A stretch of DNA of 25,850 bases from Nemertoderma westbladi (GCA_032718475.1 JAUCBJ010002045.1:1-25850); one strand, 5' to 3'. Positions 1 through 9,821 are shown, counted from the stretch's first letter. Numbers and translations: made by a program. Notes: generated by a model not told the origin, from the letters alone.

Positions 1-168
1 AGCAGGTTACAGTGCCACGTATAACCAAAACCAAAACAATAAACTAAACACATTAGAACAGGTTACAATTGTATTTGTGAGAGTAATCAGCTGTTATTTG
101 CGTCGAATTTCCCCTGGAGAGGGATGAAGTTTTATTGCGTCCAGTCCCCCCCCCCCCCCCCCCTTTCT
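1..168 (+). repeat. Dispersed repeat, copy A, ending in a poly-C tract
   Basis: This segment matches, in inverted orientation, the stretch at about 21690-21865. Shared landmarks in order are AGGTTACA followed by GTGCCACGT or GGCACGT, CAATAAACTAAACACA, AACAGGTTACA, GAGTAATCA, CTGTTATTTG, CGAATTTCCCCT, TTTTATTGCGTCCAGT and then a long C run. AACAGGTTACA-like words occur twice about 60 bp apart, as in the subterminal repeats of some DNA transposons. The left edge lies outside the window, so the full element is not visible. A weaker third copy seems to lie near 11216-11262. Confidence 0.8.
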
Positions 169-984
169 GCAAATCGGTATAAATATATAATATAATAAAT
201 ATACTCCACTGGTAGTAAATATAGGTATGTAATGTAGTTAATATTAAGTAAAATTATTTACAACAACAATAAGGACCGACATGCCGCTGACGACAGTGAA
301 GTACACACACAGTAAATTGTATAACAACAGTTATGTACTTATACATTCTGGCATTAGAGATAGGTAGAGACATTCACAGTAGAATGTAGTTAAAAAATAG
401 TTACTCAAACAAAAAGTTTCGCTAAAATATTATGCTGGTTACTAAATGTTATGAGTTAGGCGTTTATGATATTGCATCATAGGCGTACGGGACGGGGGCG
501 CAAAGGGGGGGGGAATGCCCCCCCCCCCTCCCCCCCCCACCCCCCAGCAAATTTCTTGGGGGCGAAATAACTGACATAAAAGGGGCGGAAATTTTGACTA
601 TTAATGCATTTTCTTACATCATTTAATTACTGCACAGAGGTGTAGTATCAGTTATATACCGTCCGGTAAAGTAAATTCATTAGTTTTATCAAAGTACTGT
701 ATTGTTGTTTAAAAAGGTAGATTTAATGTGCAAGCTCTCATCATTAATTAATAATTTCTGCTCGCTTCGCTCGCATTTTGAGGCCGTGTTATTTTGCAGG
801 AAAACATAACCAACATTATATTTTGTTTCATTTATACTTTAATTCATTATCTGTAATTATTTATTAAATTATTGTTAACGTTAACATTGTTGAAATTATT
901 ATTTATTGTTATTAAAATTTAATATTATAATTTCAAATTTAAAACAAATAATTTCCAATGACTCACAATTTTTCTACCTTGCAG
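169..984. other. Non-coding AT-rich stretch with C/G homopolymer tracts
   Basis: I see no convincing coding exon here. The stretch is AT-rich apart from a cluster of G and C runs at about 497-546. The end, from about 940 to 984, is the intron tail of the MMP gene, closing with a pyrimidine-rich TTTTTCTACCTTGCAG acceptor. The MMP signal-peptide exon is not recognisable and probably lies upstream of the window. Confidence 0.6.
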
Positions 985-1252
985 ACATGAAACTACGAAT
1001 GCAGAAGTTGGACCCTGTGGAATTCCTCATGGAATTCGGGTACCTTCCCCTCGATATAAATGAGACACCCGTAGAGGAACGAGTCCCCATTGTGGAAGAA
1101 GCAACTCGAGTGTTCCAACGGAAAGCGAATCTCGAGATTACGGGGGAGTTCGACGCGGCGACGATACACAGAATGGCGGGTCCTCGGTGCTCAGTGGAGG
1201 ATTTCGATTCCTCGGAAAATCTAGAAAACGGTGAACCAAACAGACGGTCAAG
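985..1252 (+). CDS. MMP exon: prodomain and cysteine switch
   Basis: The acceptor is CCTTGCAG at 977-984 and the exon starts in phase 2. It encodes the propeptide helices ([11 protein letters not shown], then a segment around [15 protein letters not shown]) that match the N-terminal peptidoglycan-binding-like domain of MMPs. The cysteine switch reads PRCSVED where most MMPs have PRCGVPD. The Cys that ligates the catalytic zinc in the zymogen is kept, but the Gly and Pro are replaced. The exon most likely ends at a GTTTGT donor after AG at 1252, because joining there to 1610 restores an arginine codon and the open frame. That donor is not optimal, so the boundary is slightly uncertain. Confidence 0.88.
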
Positions 1253-4200
1253 GTTTGTCAGACAGACAGTTTTGAAACCCATCCAGTTACACAGTATTAT
1301 GGGAAGTACTGGTTTGTGCTGGGTGAGGGGGGGGGGTAAGAATATGGAAATATTGGATACTGATAATATTTAACCCTTGGGAGTTAGTGTGGCACCCTTA
1401 CTGCCCTACAGGTAATAGCCAAGTGAGTGGAGCTTTTAGATTGTTCACATTTAACGATCACTTTATTTACTTTTGGTTTAGTATACTGAAACAATCTCAC
1501 TCTGCAAAAATCCACAGACAGTGATATAATATATATTTTTTTAAAGAATGCGTTGGTCCTATTAATTCCACTCACGACTTTTTACTATTTTTATTTTTTA
1601 CTATTACAGGTTTGATGACGATTCTGGTTACTCTGTGAGGGAGAGTCGTAGAAGTCTGAACGTTAGACGTCGCAGACGGTTTGCTAAAGCAGGTAGGTAA
1701 CAACGATCGCCTTGGTTACAACAATCTAACTAACATAGTTACTTGACAGGGCGACGGCCACTCCTTAGACTTTTAGATTCCACAGACTTTTAGAGTACTA
1801 CTGCCATAGTACAATTTTAACAGTTCGCTGATGGCTCGCAATTTTGACTCGCCCCACATTATTTATGCTGATTATAGGTACAGCATAAAAATAATACCAA
1901 ACTAAATTAATAGCACAATTACTTAGGTCCACCTCACGTGTCGGTGCGTGAGACGCATTTCAGACAGTTATATAGCGCTTAATAAAAAAAAATAAAAAAT
2001 TGCCACGATTTAAATAGCGGTCTTTCTAGAACATGGCGGTGCAGGGCATTTTAAATAATATATTTTAGCAGGGCCTAGAAGTTAAATGATATCATGACCT
2101 TTTGCAAGTACAGCAATCATGCTGGTGCATTGATTTTATAATGACATTACGCAATCAAATAACATAATCTATCATCTGATATATTTCATAGTCATCTCTG
2201 CAATGATTTCTTTTTTATTAAACCTCGTGCTGAAAAATAAAGTGCTAGAATATTCCACATTAAATAAAGGGTAAATATTTTTCTAGGTCCGGAATGGCGT
2301 TCCCACGAACTTACATGGTACATTGAGAATTACACAAATGATATGCCGTCTGGGCAACAGCATACAACCTTCGTGAGAGCGTTACAGGTTGGTTATAGCT
2401 ACTAAGTGTAGCGTTACATATGGTATAATATTTGTGTTACAGTTGGATTAATTTTTCTAACAATGGTAATAAAGGAATTTTATATAAACTTTATTTTCCA
2501 GGCGTGGATGTGTTGCAGTTTATATAAACTTTATTTCCCATGCGTGGATGTGTTGCAGTTTATATAAACTTTATTTCCCAGACGTGGATGTGTTTCAGTT
2601 TATATAAACTTTATTTCCCAGACGTGGCTGTGTTGCAGTTTATATAAACTTTATTTCCCAGACGTGGATGTGTTGCAGTTTATATAAACTCTATTTCCCA
2701 GACGTGGATGTGTTGCAGTTTATATAAACTTTATTTCCCAGACGTGGATGTGTTGCAGTTTATATAAACTCTATTTCCCAGACGTGGATGTGTTCCAGTT
2801 TATATAAACTTTATTTCCCAGACGTGGATGTGTTCCAGTTGATATAAACTTTATTTCCCAGACGTGGATGTGTTGCAGTTTATATAAACTTTATTTCCCA
2901 GACGTGGTCCAACGTTTGCGACCTGACCTTCCGAGAGATCCTCACCAACGACGCGGACATCATTATAAAGTTCTCGACGTACGACCACGGTGATGGCTCT
3001 TCCAATGCTTTCGACGGAAACGGAGGAACGCTCGCCCACGCGTGGTACCCGGAGAACGGAGACACGCACTTCGACGATTCGGAACGCTGGACGGTAAAAC
3101 CCGACGCCACTAACTACATGACCGACTTGTATTGGGTCGCAATACACGAATTCGGACACGCAATAGGTCTGGGTCATAGTGAAGTACAAGGGGCCATTAT
3201 GTACCCATATTACCAGGTAAGTGCCTACAAGGGGCCATTATGTACCCATATTACCAGGTAAGTGCCTACAAGGGGCCATTATGTACCCATATTACCAGGT
3301 AAGTGCCTACAAGGGGCCATTATGTACCCATATTACCAGGTAAGTGCCTACAAGGGGCCATTATGTACCCATATTACCAGGTAAGTGCCTGCAAGGGGCC
3401 ATTATGTACCCATATTACCAGGTAAGTGCCTACAAGGGGCCATTATGTACCCATATTACCAGGTAAGTGCCTACAAGGGGCCATTATGTACCCATATTAC
3501 CAGGTAAGTGCCTACAAGGGTCCATTATGTACCCATATTACCAGGTAAGTGCCTACAAGGGGCCATTATGTACCCATATTACCAGGTAAGTGCCTACAAG
3601 GGTCCATTATGTACCCATATTACCAGGTAAGTGCCTACAAGGGGCCATTATGTACCCATATTACCAGGTAAGCACATGGATCGCAATTGAGAAAAGATAT
3701 CTTTTAGTGCAAATTTGAAGCGTAGCAAAAGAATAAGAAATAACGTTTTGTTTATTATTGTTTATTGTTTTTCACCGATACTTTAACCATAAAGCGCCCT
3801 TTTCTTAATCTTTTAAATTAAAGTAAATTAAACATTATTTTGTTTTTGCGGCCAATTTACGCCATGGCATTAATTTGTAATCTAAAAGAGTGTATGATTA
3901 AAAGTCATCGAGATGTAAATAGTTTTAAATTTAGATTTAAAAGATTTTTAAACACTGAATTTCGATACGAATTATTGAAAAGTTGTAGGATATTTAAGAT
4001 TGCTATTTATTTCTCAAGTGAGTTAAAGTATTCCTGTAGAAATACATTGTATAGTCGTGATAAATAATATTATTTAACGGTTTATTGTGGGAATTATATT
4101 AAATTTAATAGTTCAATTATCACGTCGTCTCCAACAGTGTATATAATATTTTCAATATGATGTATATATAATTTATAACTTATTATTTTGGAAATAGTAA

Positions 4201-6323
4201 TATCATTCTTCTATATTCAATATTCTTATTTTACTTATATTTTATTTTACAGGGTTTCACAACAAACTTGAAACTGCAAACAGACGATATCCGGGGCATC
4301 CAGTCCATATACGGGAGTCCGGTAGGTCGTCCAGTAATAAATAGCGCCCCCCCGCGGCCCAGTTGGACTGACGAAAGTCCCCCTCCATCGAACCCGTCCG
4401 GACCCAACAACCCACCCGCGACCATCCCGCCACCAAACACACCCCCGTCCGTAAACCCACCCAGTAGACACGTCTGTCTGCAAGCAAAACATTTTGAAGG
4501 AGCATTTACTTTCGGTATGTAAATATTATTATTAATGGTTACTATAGTAACTAGAGTATCATACTCTATAATAGCTGTGAGAATAATGCATAATTGTAAT
4601 GCTTATGATTCAGAAAGATTTTCTGACATCCCTATGCATACAGGTAATAAAACATTGTGCAAAAAGTTCAGGATGGGGTGGCATCAATGTGAAGATTTCA
4701 TCTATATGGGGTAATACCAGTAGGCATGGATAAGGAGTTTGGCAGAAGACCTCCGCATCCGTGATCATGGTCTGCCATCAACCAGCTGGCCAGGATCCGG
4801 TGATCAACCCAGTTGAGTATTGAGCTCAGGTTCCATCATTGAGCCTTGAACTGCTCTACTTTTGAACATGGCTGATCTTGCAAATGTCATAGAATATGGT
4901 GTATTTACTAACAAGAATAAATGGCCTGCAGCGGATGAAAATACATGCAACTCTCGAATACCCACATCTCAGTGAATTCCAAACCAAATGAAAATATTTT
5001 GACATACTTGGAATCCTTGCACAGCCAGCTTTCCATTGGTACCAAAAGATCACAATAAGATTGAAAAATAACTGCAGTGTAACTAGTGAAATTTCGCCGG
5101 AGACACTTTTTTAAACGTATATAGCTAAAGATTGAATGCGAAAATTGGAGGTGAAACTTTCTCTGTTTCAAATTGCATGAAATTAATTATAATCTGCAGA
5201 AAACATGGGGGGGGGGTTGCTAGTCTCTGAATTAAGACACTATAATAATATTCCAAGACATTGTGCATTACCATACTATACAATTTACCTTTTCTGTTTT
5301 CGCAGGAGACAATGTATACCTATCAAAGGCCGGGTCTATCTGGATTATATCCCAGAGCGGTTACCAACGGACAGTTAACGCTCGTTCCTTACTCTCCCAC
5401 GCCCCCAACCCAATCAACGCCATGTTCTCCGTCCGTCAGGAAATTTTCGCCCTTTCTGGAATATATTTCTGGAAATACAATAACTTACGATTGGCGACTT
5501 ACAGACGGGAATTCTCTGGGTAACTAATTACGCAATTTTAAATTCTGTTTGTTCGTAATTGTATTATGTAGCAGTAAAACCGCCTCTGGATATATATTGG
5601 TACCTAGGTATATAAACTACATTGTTCACAATGGTACATAATGGGGAATGGAACATGTTACTAAATGGTACGCGGTACATTTGTATGTCTGTATGTGTTC
5701 ATGATAGACTGCGTAATAGTACATGCTACATGCAATATTAGTACAAACCATTACATGCTATGCTACACGGTACACATAATTTAATAACACACAATGGTAC
5801 ACGGTACACACACATATCATTGTATATATTAATTGCCACAATAACTACATACGTGTATATTTGCTGTTTAAGATATGCTGGTCGGAGCGTTACACGAACG
5901 ATCGTAGTGAGTTAACATAAATATATATGCGAGGATCATAAAACATGTAGAAGTACGATGTGGAATTTAGTCAGTAAATAATTGGAAAATTACATCTGTT
6001 TGATTTACAGCGCTTCTATTCCGTCTGATGTTGATGCGGCTTTGCTTTGGACAACCAACAACAAGGTCTACCTGTTTAAAGGAAACCTTTACTACCGACT
6101 CACTGCTAACCCTTCCTACACTCTGGACAACGGATATCCACGACCCATATCAGGTGTCTGGACCGGCGTACCTAACGACATCGACGCGGCTTTCAATGGA
6201 TTCAACGGCATGGTGTACTTCCTCAAAGGCGATCTCATCTACATGTTCAACCCGGATGAGTTGAGGGTAGAACGAGGTTACCCCAAACCAATATCGGCAT
6301 GGTTAGGTTGTCGGAGAACGTAA
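985..6323 (+). CDS. Matrix metalloproteinase, furin-activated and hemopexin-containing, first exon missing
   Basis: Seven exons (985-1252, 1610-1692, 2287-2387, 2902-3216, 4253-4514, 5306-5519, 6011-6323) have GT-AG introns and compatible phases and give 517 residues plus a stop. Domain order is prodomain with a peptidoglycan-binding-like fold (1-90), basic furin site (about 100-113), catalytic zinc domain (about 115-260), proline-rich hinge (about 275-325) and a four-bladed hemopexin domain (about 325-513). The catalytic motif [11 protein letters not shown] (3145-3177) and the following Met-turn methionine are intact, so an active zinc endopeptidase acting on extracellular matrix proteins is expected. 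There are no fibronectin-II inserts, and no membrane or GPI segment follows the hemopexin domain. A secreted, furin-activated MMP, as in the MMP11/MMP28 style, fits best. The upstream exon with the signal peptide is absent. Orthology to any single vertebrate MMP is not decided. Confidence 0.95.
1610..1692 (+). CDS. MMP exon: furin cleavage site
   Basis: This is a short exon between a TTACTATTACAG acceptor and a GTAGGT donor. It encodes an acidic start (FDDDSGYS) and then a strongly basic run with two dibasic sites ending [15 protein letters not shown] followed by F fits the furin consensus R-X-K/R-R, and FAKAGPEW fits the usual start of a mature MMP catalytic domain. This implies activation by a proprotein convertase in the secretory pathway. 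Confidence 0.88.
2287..2387 (+). CDS. MMP exon: start of the catalytic domain
   Basis: The exon has a TTTTTCTAG acceptor and a CAG|GTTGGT donor, starts in phase 1 and ends in phase 0. It encodes [19 protein letters not shown] followed by a segment ending TTFVRALQ. This is the typical first strand of an MMP catalytic domain, equivalent to the W-x-x-x-x-LTYxIxNYTxDL pattern. It joins in frame to [10 protein letters not shown] in the next exon. Confidence 0.9.
2480..2906 (+). repeat. 40-bp minisatellite carrying a splice acceptor in each unit
   Basis: About 10.6 units of 40 bp begin with TATATAAACT at 2481, 2521, 2561 and so on to 2881. Each unit holds TATATAAACTTTATTTCCCA, then GACGTGGATG and TGTTGCAGTT. 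The final unit contributes the real 3' splice site of the catalytic exon (TTTATTTCCCAG at 2890-2901) and its first six exon bases, ACGTGG. All units except those at 2481 (CAGGCGTGG) and 2521 (CATGCGTGG) repeat the same acceptor with the same exon start. The array was therefore built by duplicating the intron-exon junction itself. Confidence 0.97.
2902..3216 (+). CDS. MMP exon: zinc-binding catalytic core
   Basis: The exon is 105 whole codons. It carries the structural-zinc and calcium region ([30 protein letters not shown]) and the catalytic motif [11 protein letters not shown] at 3145-3177. The Met-turn region then follows (AIMYPYYQ). All three zinc-ligand histidines and the catalytic Glu are present. 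Both edges are embedded in minisatellites: a 40-bp array on the left whose units contain the acceptor, and a 41-bp array on the right whose units contain the CAG|GTAAGT donor. Confidence 0.96.
3185..3672 (+). repeat. 41-bp minisatellite carrying a splice donor in each unit
   Basis: Twelve units start with TACAAGGGG or TGCAAGGGG at 3185, 3226, 3267 and onward every 41 bp to 3636. Each contains the last codons of the catalytic exon (ATTATGTACCCATATTACCAG) followed by GTAAGTGCC. The first unit is the real exon end and the other eleven are intronic copies. The units are almost identical; the variants seen are one TGCAAGG and two AAGGGTCC. The intron therefore opens with twelve near-consensus splice donors in tandem. 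Confidence 0.97.
3673..4252. other. MMP intron remainder, AT-rich
   Basis: This is intron sequence after the donor minisatellite, ending in a TTTTATTTTACAG acceptor. A 75-codon open frame at 3840-4067 is AT-rich, has no recognisable domain and lies wholly inside the intron. I do not regard it as a gene. Confidence 0.7.
4253..4514 (+). CDS. MMP exon: end of the catalytic domain, hinge and hemopexin entry
   Basis: The exon begins [20 protein letters not shown], the last helix of MMP catalytic domains (D-D-I-x-G-I-Q-x-L-Y/IYG pattern). A hinge of about 45 residues rich in Pro, Ser and Asn follows. It then reads [16 protein letters not shown], containing the first hemopexin-domain cysteine, which normally pairs with a Cys near the C-terminus. 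The donor is GTATGT with phase 1. Confidence 0.92.
4515..5305. other. MMP intron with a repeat-like segment
   Basis: There is no coding exon. The part at 4660-4860 has more balanced base composition than its surroundings and looks like a relic of a mobile element, but I cannot name it. The part around 5160-5230 (CTGTTTCAAATT, then TGCAGAAAA, then a G run) resembles 22010-22090 in the same orientation and is a second dispersed poly-G-bearing repeat. Confidence 0.45.
5306..5519 (+). CDS. MMP exon: hemopexin blades 1 and 2
   Basis: The acceptor is TGTTTTCGCAG and the donor GTAACT; the exon enters with phase 1 and leaves with phase 2. It encodes [15 protein letters not shown] (blade 1) and [21 protein letters not shown] (blade 2, starting at the usual D/P-I-N/D-A-M position). 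These are the beta-propeller blades that in MMPs bind substrates and inhibitors. Confidence 0.9.
5520..6010. other. MMP intron with degenerate GGTACA-type short repeats
   Basis: This intron carries irregular repeats of AATGGTACA, CGGTACAC and TACATGC words between about 5610 and 5810. It contains no coding sequence that I can support. Confidence 0.6.
6011..6323 (+). CDS. MMP last exon: hemopexin blades 3 and 4 and stop
   Basis: The acceptor is GTTTGATTTACAG. The exon encodes [19 protein letters not shown] (blade 3) and [18 protein letters not shown] (blade 4), and ends [12 protein letters not shown] followed by RRT and a TAA stop at 6321-6323. The terminal W-L-x-C is the canonical hemopexin end and gives the partner for the Cys at the start of the domain, so the domain is complete. 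Nothing hydrophobic follows, which supports a secreted rather than membrane-anchored enzyme. Confidence 0.93.
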
Positions 6324-6366
6324 CACCAAACCTGTATCGGCGTGGTTAGGTTGTCGGAGAACGTAA
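6279..6366 (+). repeat. 43-bp tandem duplication over the MMP stop codon
   Basis: The last 13-14 codons and the stop (6279-6323) are repeated at once at 6324-6366 with a few substitutions (ATCGGCATGG against ATCGGCGTGG). Both copies end in GTTGTCGGAGAACGTAA. The second copy lies after the stop, so it is transcribed only as 3' UTR. Confidence 0.93.
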
Positions 6367-7200
6367 TAACTGAATCGATATATTATATAGACCTACTTAT
6401 TTAGCATGTTAAATTATATTCTGTATGGTTGTGGTTTTGTTACTAGTAAATCTGAGAATTAATTTTTGTCATATTATGTTAACTTATCAAAGGAGAGAGG
6501 TGTGATTTATATCCTTGTACGCTGCAAAGTAATCAATCACTAAGTAACAATATCCTTTTGGAACACGTATTAATTATTATCCATTGTCCTTATTATTTTA
6601 AATTGTTCCATTACAATATCAAACTGAACAATTAAGAGTTCGTATCAACGATAAGTTGACTTAATGTCTCAAAATTACCTACATCAGTGTATCAATGAAT
6701 ATGTCACTACTGAGTGTTCAAAATCCTTTCAAGATTGTTTATTTATTTAAATATCTTAATGTTTAGTTACGAAAGTGCGTAGTGCTCGGTTCCAATTTTT
6801 CATACAATGATGTGTTATTCGTGTTTAGGAAGTAGAGTTAGTAGATTCTGTATTAGGTTTTGTTTTTCTGTTTTTTTTTATATTTATGTCTGCAATATTT
6901 GTCCTCTAACTACAAGTATCCAAAAACAGTCCAAAACCTTGCATAAATACCTCTAATTTACTAATTGAGTTAATTGAATCAATTACTCTGTATTGTGTTC
7001 AATTAACTCATCTTATTTAATTAATATATCTCTAGTTTATTAATTTCTTTCATTTTAATGTCATTACTCCAAGTTTTATTGTTAAAATAATATTTATGTT
7101 ATATCTAAATAATATATTTAATACTTAAATAAACAATAAATTATTAATATAAACATTTTCACAATTACGTATGTCTAATACTTACAATATAATGAAATGG
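6367..7200. other. MMP 3' UTR or flank, AT-rich, candidate poly(A) signals at 7128-7140
   Basis: This AT-rich non-coding region follows the MMP stop. The nearest clear AATAAA hexamers downstream are at 7128-7133 and 7135-7140, so a 3' UTR of about 0.8 kb is possible. Repeated TTAATTAATT and AATTAACT words occur at 6960-7030. I see no other gene. Confidence 0.45.
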
Positions 7201-7275
7201 ATGAGATTCGAACCAACGACCATCACATTCATAACGCGACTACTGTTATCCACTACGCTAATTCGGCACGGAATA
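7198..7275 (-). mobile_element. tRNA-like SINE head or tRNA pseudogene
   Basis: On the minus strand the segment has an A box TAGCGTAGTGG (complement of 7250-7260) and a B box GGTTCGAATC (complement of 7205-7214) at tRNA-like spacing. An anticodon-like stem TCGCG/TGTGA encloses a 7-base loop TTATGAA. The acceptor ends do not pair and the T stem is poor, so it is not a working tRNA. A tRNA-derived SINE head or tRNA pseudogene with RNA polymerase III promoter boxes is the better call. Confidence 0.6.
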
Positions 7276-8319
7276 ATAACTATTTCTTTTACAAAAAGAA
7301 AGAAACAATTTTTTTTCGACTTTATTGTCCGCAAGACTCGAGGCCGATGGCCGAGGAAAAAATGCTTTTGCTATTTCGAGTAAATATTCGGATTATAAGG
7401 AGGACAAAAAATACTTTCTTTAAGTAATGCCAGTTGTGGATACCCAAGCGCCAAGGCGGACAGGTAGAGAGTAAAGATCCCGATCTAGTTGGCATTTGTG
7501 ACTAAAAACAAGTTATACGTCTGGATAACTGCTGCATCTGGGGACACCCGAAAGAGGTAACCCCATTTACATTGTAGAGTGACTTTATCATTGCTGTAGA
7601 TGCTGCTCAGATTTAGGAACCGCGAGTGAAACCCGTGTACAGATGTGACGCATTGACATACTTTAGTGCAAACATATAATTGTCTCTCATCCTCCTCACA
7701 CCCTATATAGCCCCCGAGTAAACGATGCCCAGTGACCTACGGAGATCTAAAAATTTGAAAAAATTCAAATTATCGCAGCATTGCGGTCCTGCTCATCAAC
7801 CACTAGGAATGATTTACTTTGTTCAGAAAAGTATCCGAAGCCACTTGCCCCTGCAGCTCGGCATACCAATTCTGTGTGGTTGTGGGGTGTTGTAGTTTGC
7901 GAATCAAGGATCAAGAATCAAGGATTCTGAAAAGTATAGCCCCGAAAAATAATACAGTTTTATGAAATAAATAATAATAAAAACAATCCAAAAAATTGAA
8001 ACCAAAATAATACAGAATAACTATTTCTTTTACAAAAGAAAGAATTGTTTTTTTTTGTCCGACTATTTTAACCGCATTTTCGAGGAATAGTAGATTGCAC
8101 ATTCTACTATTTCGACTTCTAATATTTTTATAAAATATTCCCTTTTAAATTAGAAGTAACAAAGTTATCGCAAATTTGATGTCAATTAGGCGCCATTGTG
8201 TAAATTTCAATTATACTAGCTACTACTATATTATCAATTAGCTATACTGTGTTAGTGAAGGTGATATTCCAGAACGTTATTCAAATAATCTTACCAAAAA
8301 TTTGATTAAACTAGCCGCC
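7276..8319. other. Repeat-derived non-coding DNA
   Basis: There is no supported gene. AATAACTATTTCTTTTACAA followed by AAGAAAGAA occurs at 7273-7312 and again near 8015-8045, so a dispersed repeat is present in two copies. The stretch 7430-7720 has higher GC and looks like an old mobile-element fragment. Short direct repeats of ATCAAGGATC-type words lie at 7900-7925. Open frames here are short and without motifs. Confidence 0.4.
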
Positions 8320-8700
8320 AAGAGTCAAAACCCGGGAAGATGTTTGGGAAGACTTTGTCCTCACGGCTAAACAGTTGGTCCTGGGAGGAACGGAGAAGCC
8401 AGCGGGCTGAGTGCGCAAGCACTAGCTAGAGGGCTGGTTTGCCAAAAGCTCTGTTCTCTGCGGGAACCACCCACACCCATAAGCCCCACTAATGCCAGGC
8501 GAGGCAAGGTGTGTATGGGGACAGTGTGGTCCGATTGCCAAGATAGCTGCCAGGGGCTGCCATCTACAAGGCCGAGTTGTTACTGACTGTTTAGTTCGTG
8601 GATTATGGCCCCTTATAAACCCGGTATTCGGGGTCAATATGGGGTTGACCCCTAATTATCACTTGCCAAGGATGATGGTCTTTCCTTGAAAGGATCTGTT
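8313..8700 (+). other. GC-richer segment, possible tail of a retroelement ORF followed by UTR-like sequence
   Basis: At about 8325-8409 an open frame reads REDVWEDFVLTAKQLVLGGT and ends shortly after in PAG and a stop. Its composition looks coding and it could be the C-terminal tail of a LINE protein, but I recognise no domain. It is followed by GTGC-GCAA-GCAC, a small perfect hairpin near 8411-8422, and by about 270 bp of unusually GC-rich DNA without an obvious ORF. The abrupt composition change suggests an inserted element. Confidence 0.35.
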
Positions 8701-9820
8701 AAACACATGTTAAATATGATTAATATTGAAAGCCAAAACTGACCAATAACCGTTTACACCGTAACTTTAAGTTATATTGCATTTAAAATCAGAATCACGA
8801 GAGAGCGAATTTTTGTAGTATTGCTAACTACGAAGGCGCGAAAAATCGATTACAGACCACACAGAATGCACAATAATCTTGCTACGCAGCTATGCAGCTT
8901 ACATTACAAGTTAACAATGAGAATTGTATATCGGTTTATCGACAAAATTGCGCCGCCATTTCTCCCCTTTACGAGGTAACTCAAGAAAGTCATGAGCGGT
9001 GCATCATGCTTATTCATTTAATGGGGTTGCCAAATCACAAAATTGTGAACGACTGGTCCTCATGGCGAAAGTAATAACCTGCTTTGCTATAAAATGTCTC
9101 TTTGGGGCGAAGGTGTGAATTGTATGATACCATGAACCCGACACAGTGACTAATGAACAATAGTCCTATCTTTGATTCTTTGTTACGAATTATTATAGAA
9201 CTCCAAGGAAACTGTATGTAGAAAGATACTTTGTGTTTTTATATTAAAATAGCGACATTATTTACGTAAATCAGTTTACGTAGTTATCATGTTGTGATAC
9301 TTACAGTAAAGTTATACAATAGTTCACATACATGTTATAGTTAAGTTGGTCATTAAAGAATTTGACACTTTCCCATCCAGTCTAATTTCGATAACATTCG
9401 TCGACTGAAAAGTTTATAAATAATAAATGCGTAAATAAAATTGTATCGGTACACCTTCTGGACAACTCCCACAAATATTTAGTCCCTGCTATATTATTGC
9501 TATTTTCAATTCGTTTGATAAATGTTCTAGAACATTATTTGTACTGAAACAATTATTTGTTAAGTTAGCTAACATTTTTAAAATAGTAGCTATTTTCATA
9601 AATATATTTATAAGTTATATTGAATGTTATATTATATAAGAAATAAGCATATTAAAAATAATTAATTCCATTTTTATAAACGTTTGATATCCTGCAAGAA
9701 TTTTATGAGGGGAGAAATAAATTGTTCTAGGAAAATATTCCTTATTTTAGAAAATTTCGTATAATATTGTGTATAAAAAGTTATGAATAATGGAATGAGG
9801 ACGGCCACAAAGGTTGAAAA
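8701..9820. other. AT-rich intergenic DNA
   Basis: I see no coding exon, RNA gene or ordered repeat here. A 14-bp palindrome, ATGTTCTAGAACAT, lies near 9521-9534 and recurs near 12987. Confidence 0.5.
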
Positions 9821-9821
9821 T

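Noticed and set aside
1253-1373. Extension of the first MMP exon through [13 protein letters not shown] to a stop at 1371
   Set aside because: It would truncate the protein before the catalytic domain. Splicing at 1252 to 1610 restores the frame and the furin region.
2851-3189. Minus-strand 112-codon frame opposite the MMP catalytic exon
   Set aside because: It is a shadow of the exon and the minisatellite; the plus strand carries the intact metalloproteinase motifs.
7198-7275. Functional tRNA gene (anticodon ATG) on the minus strand
   Set aside because: A and B boxes are present but the acceptor stem does not pair and the T stem is poor. A SINE head or tRNA pseudogene fits better.
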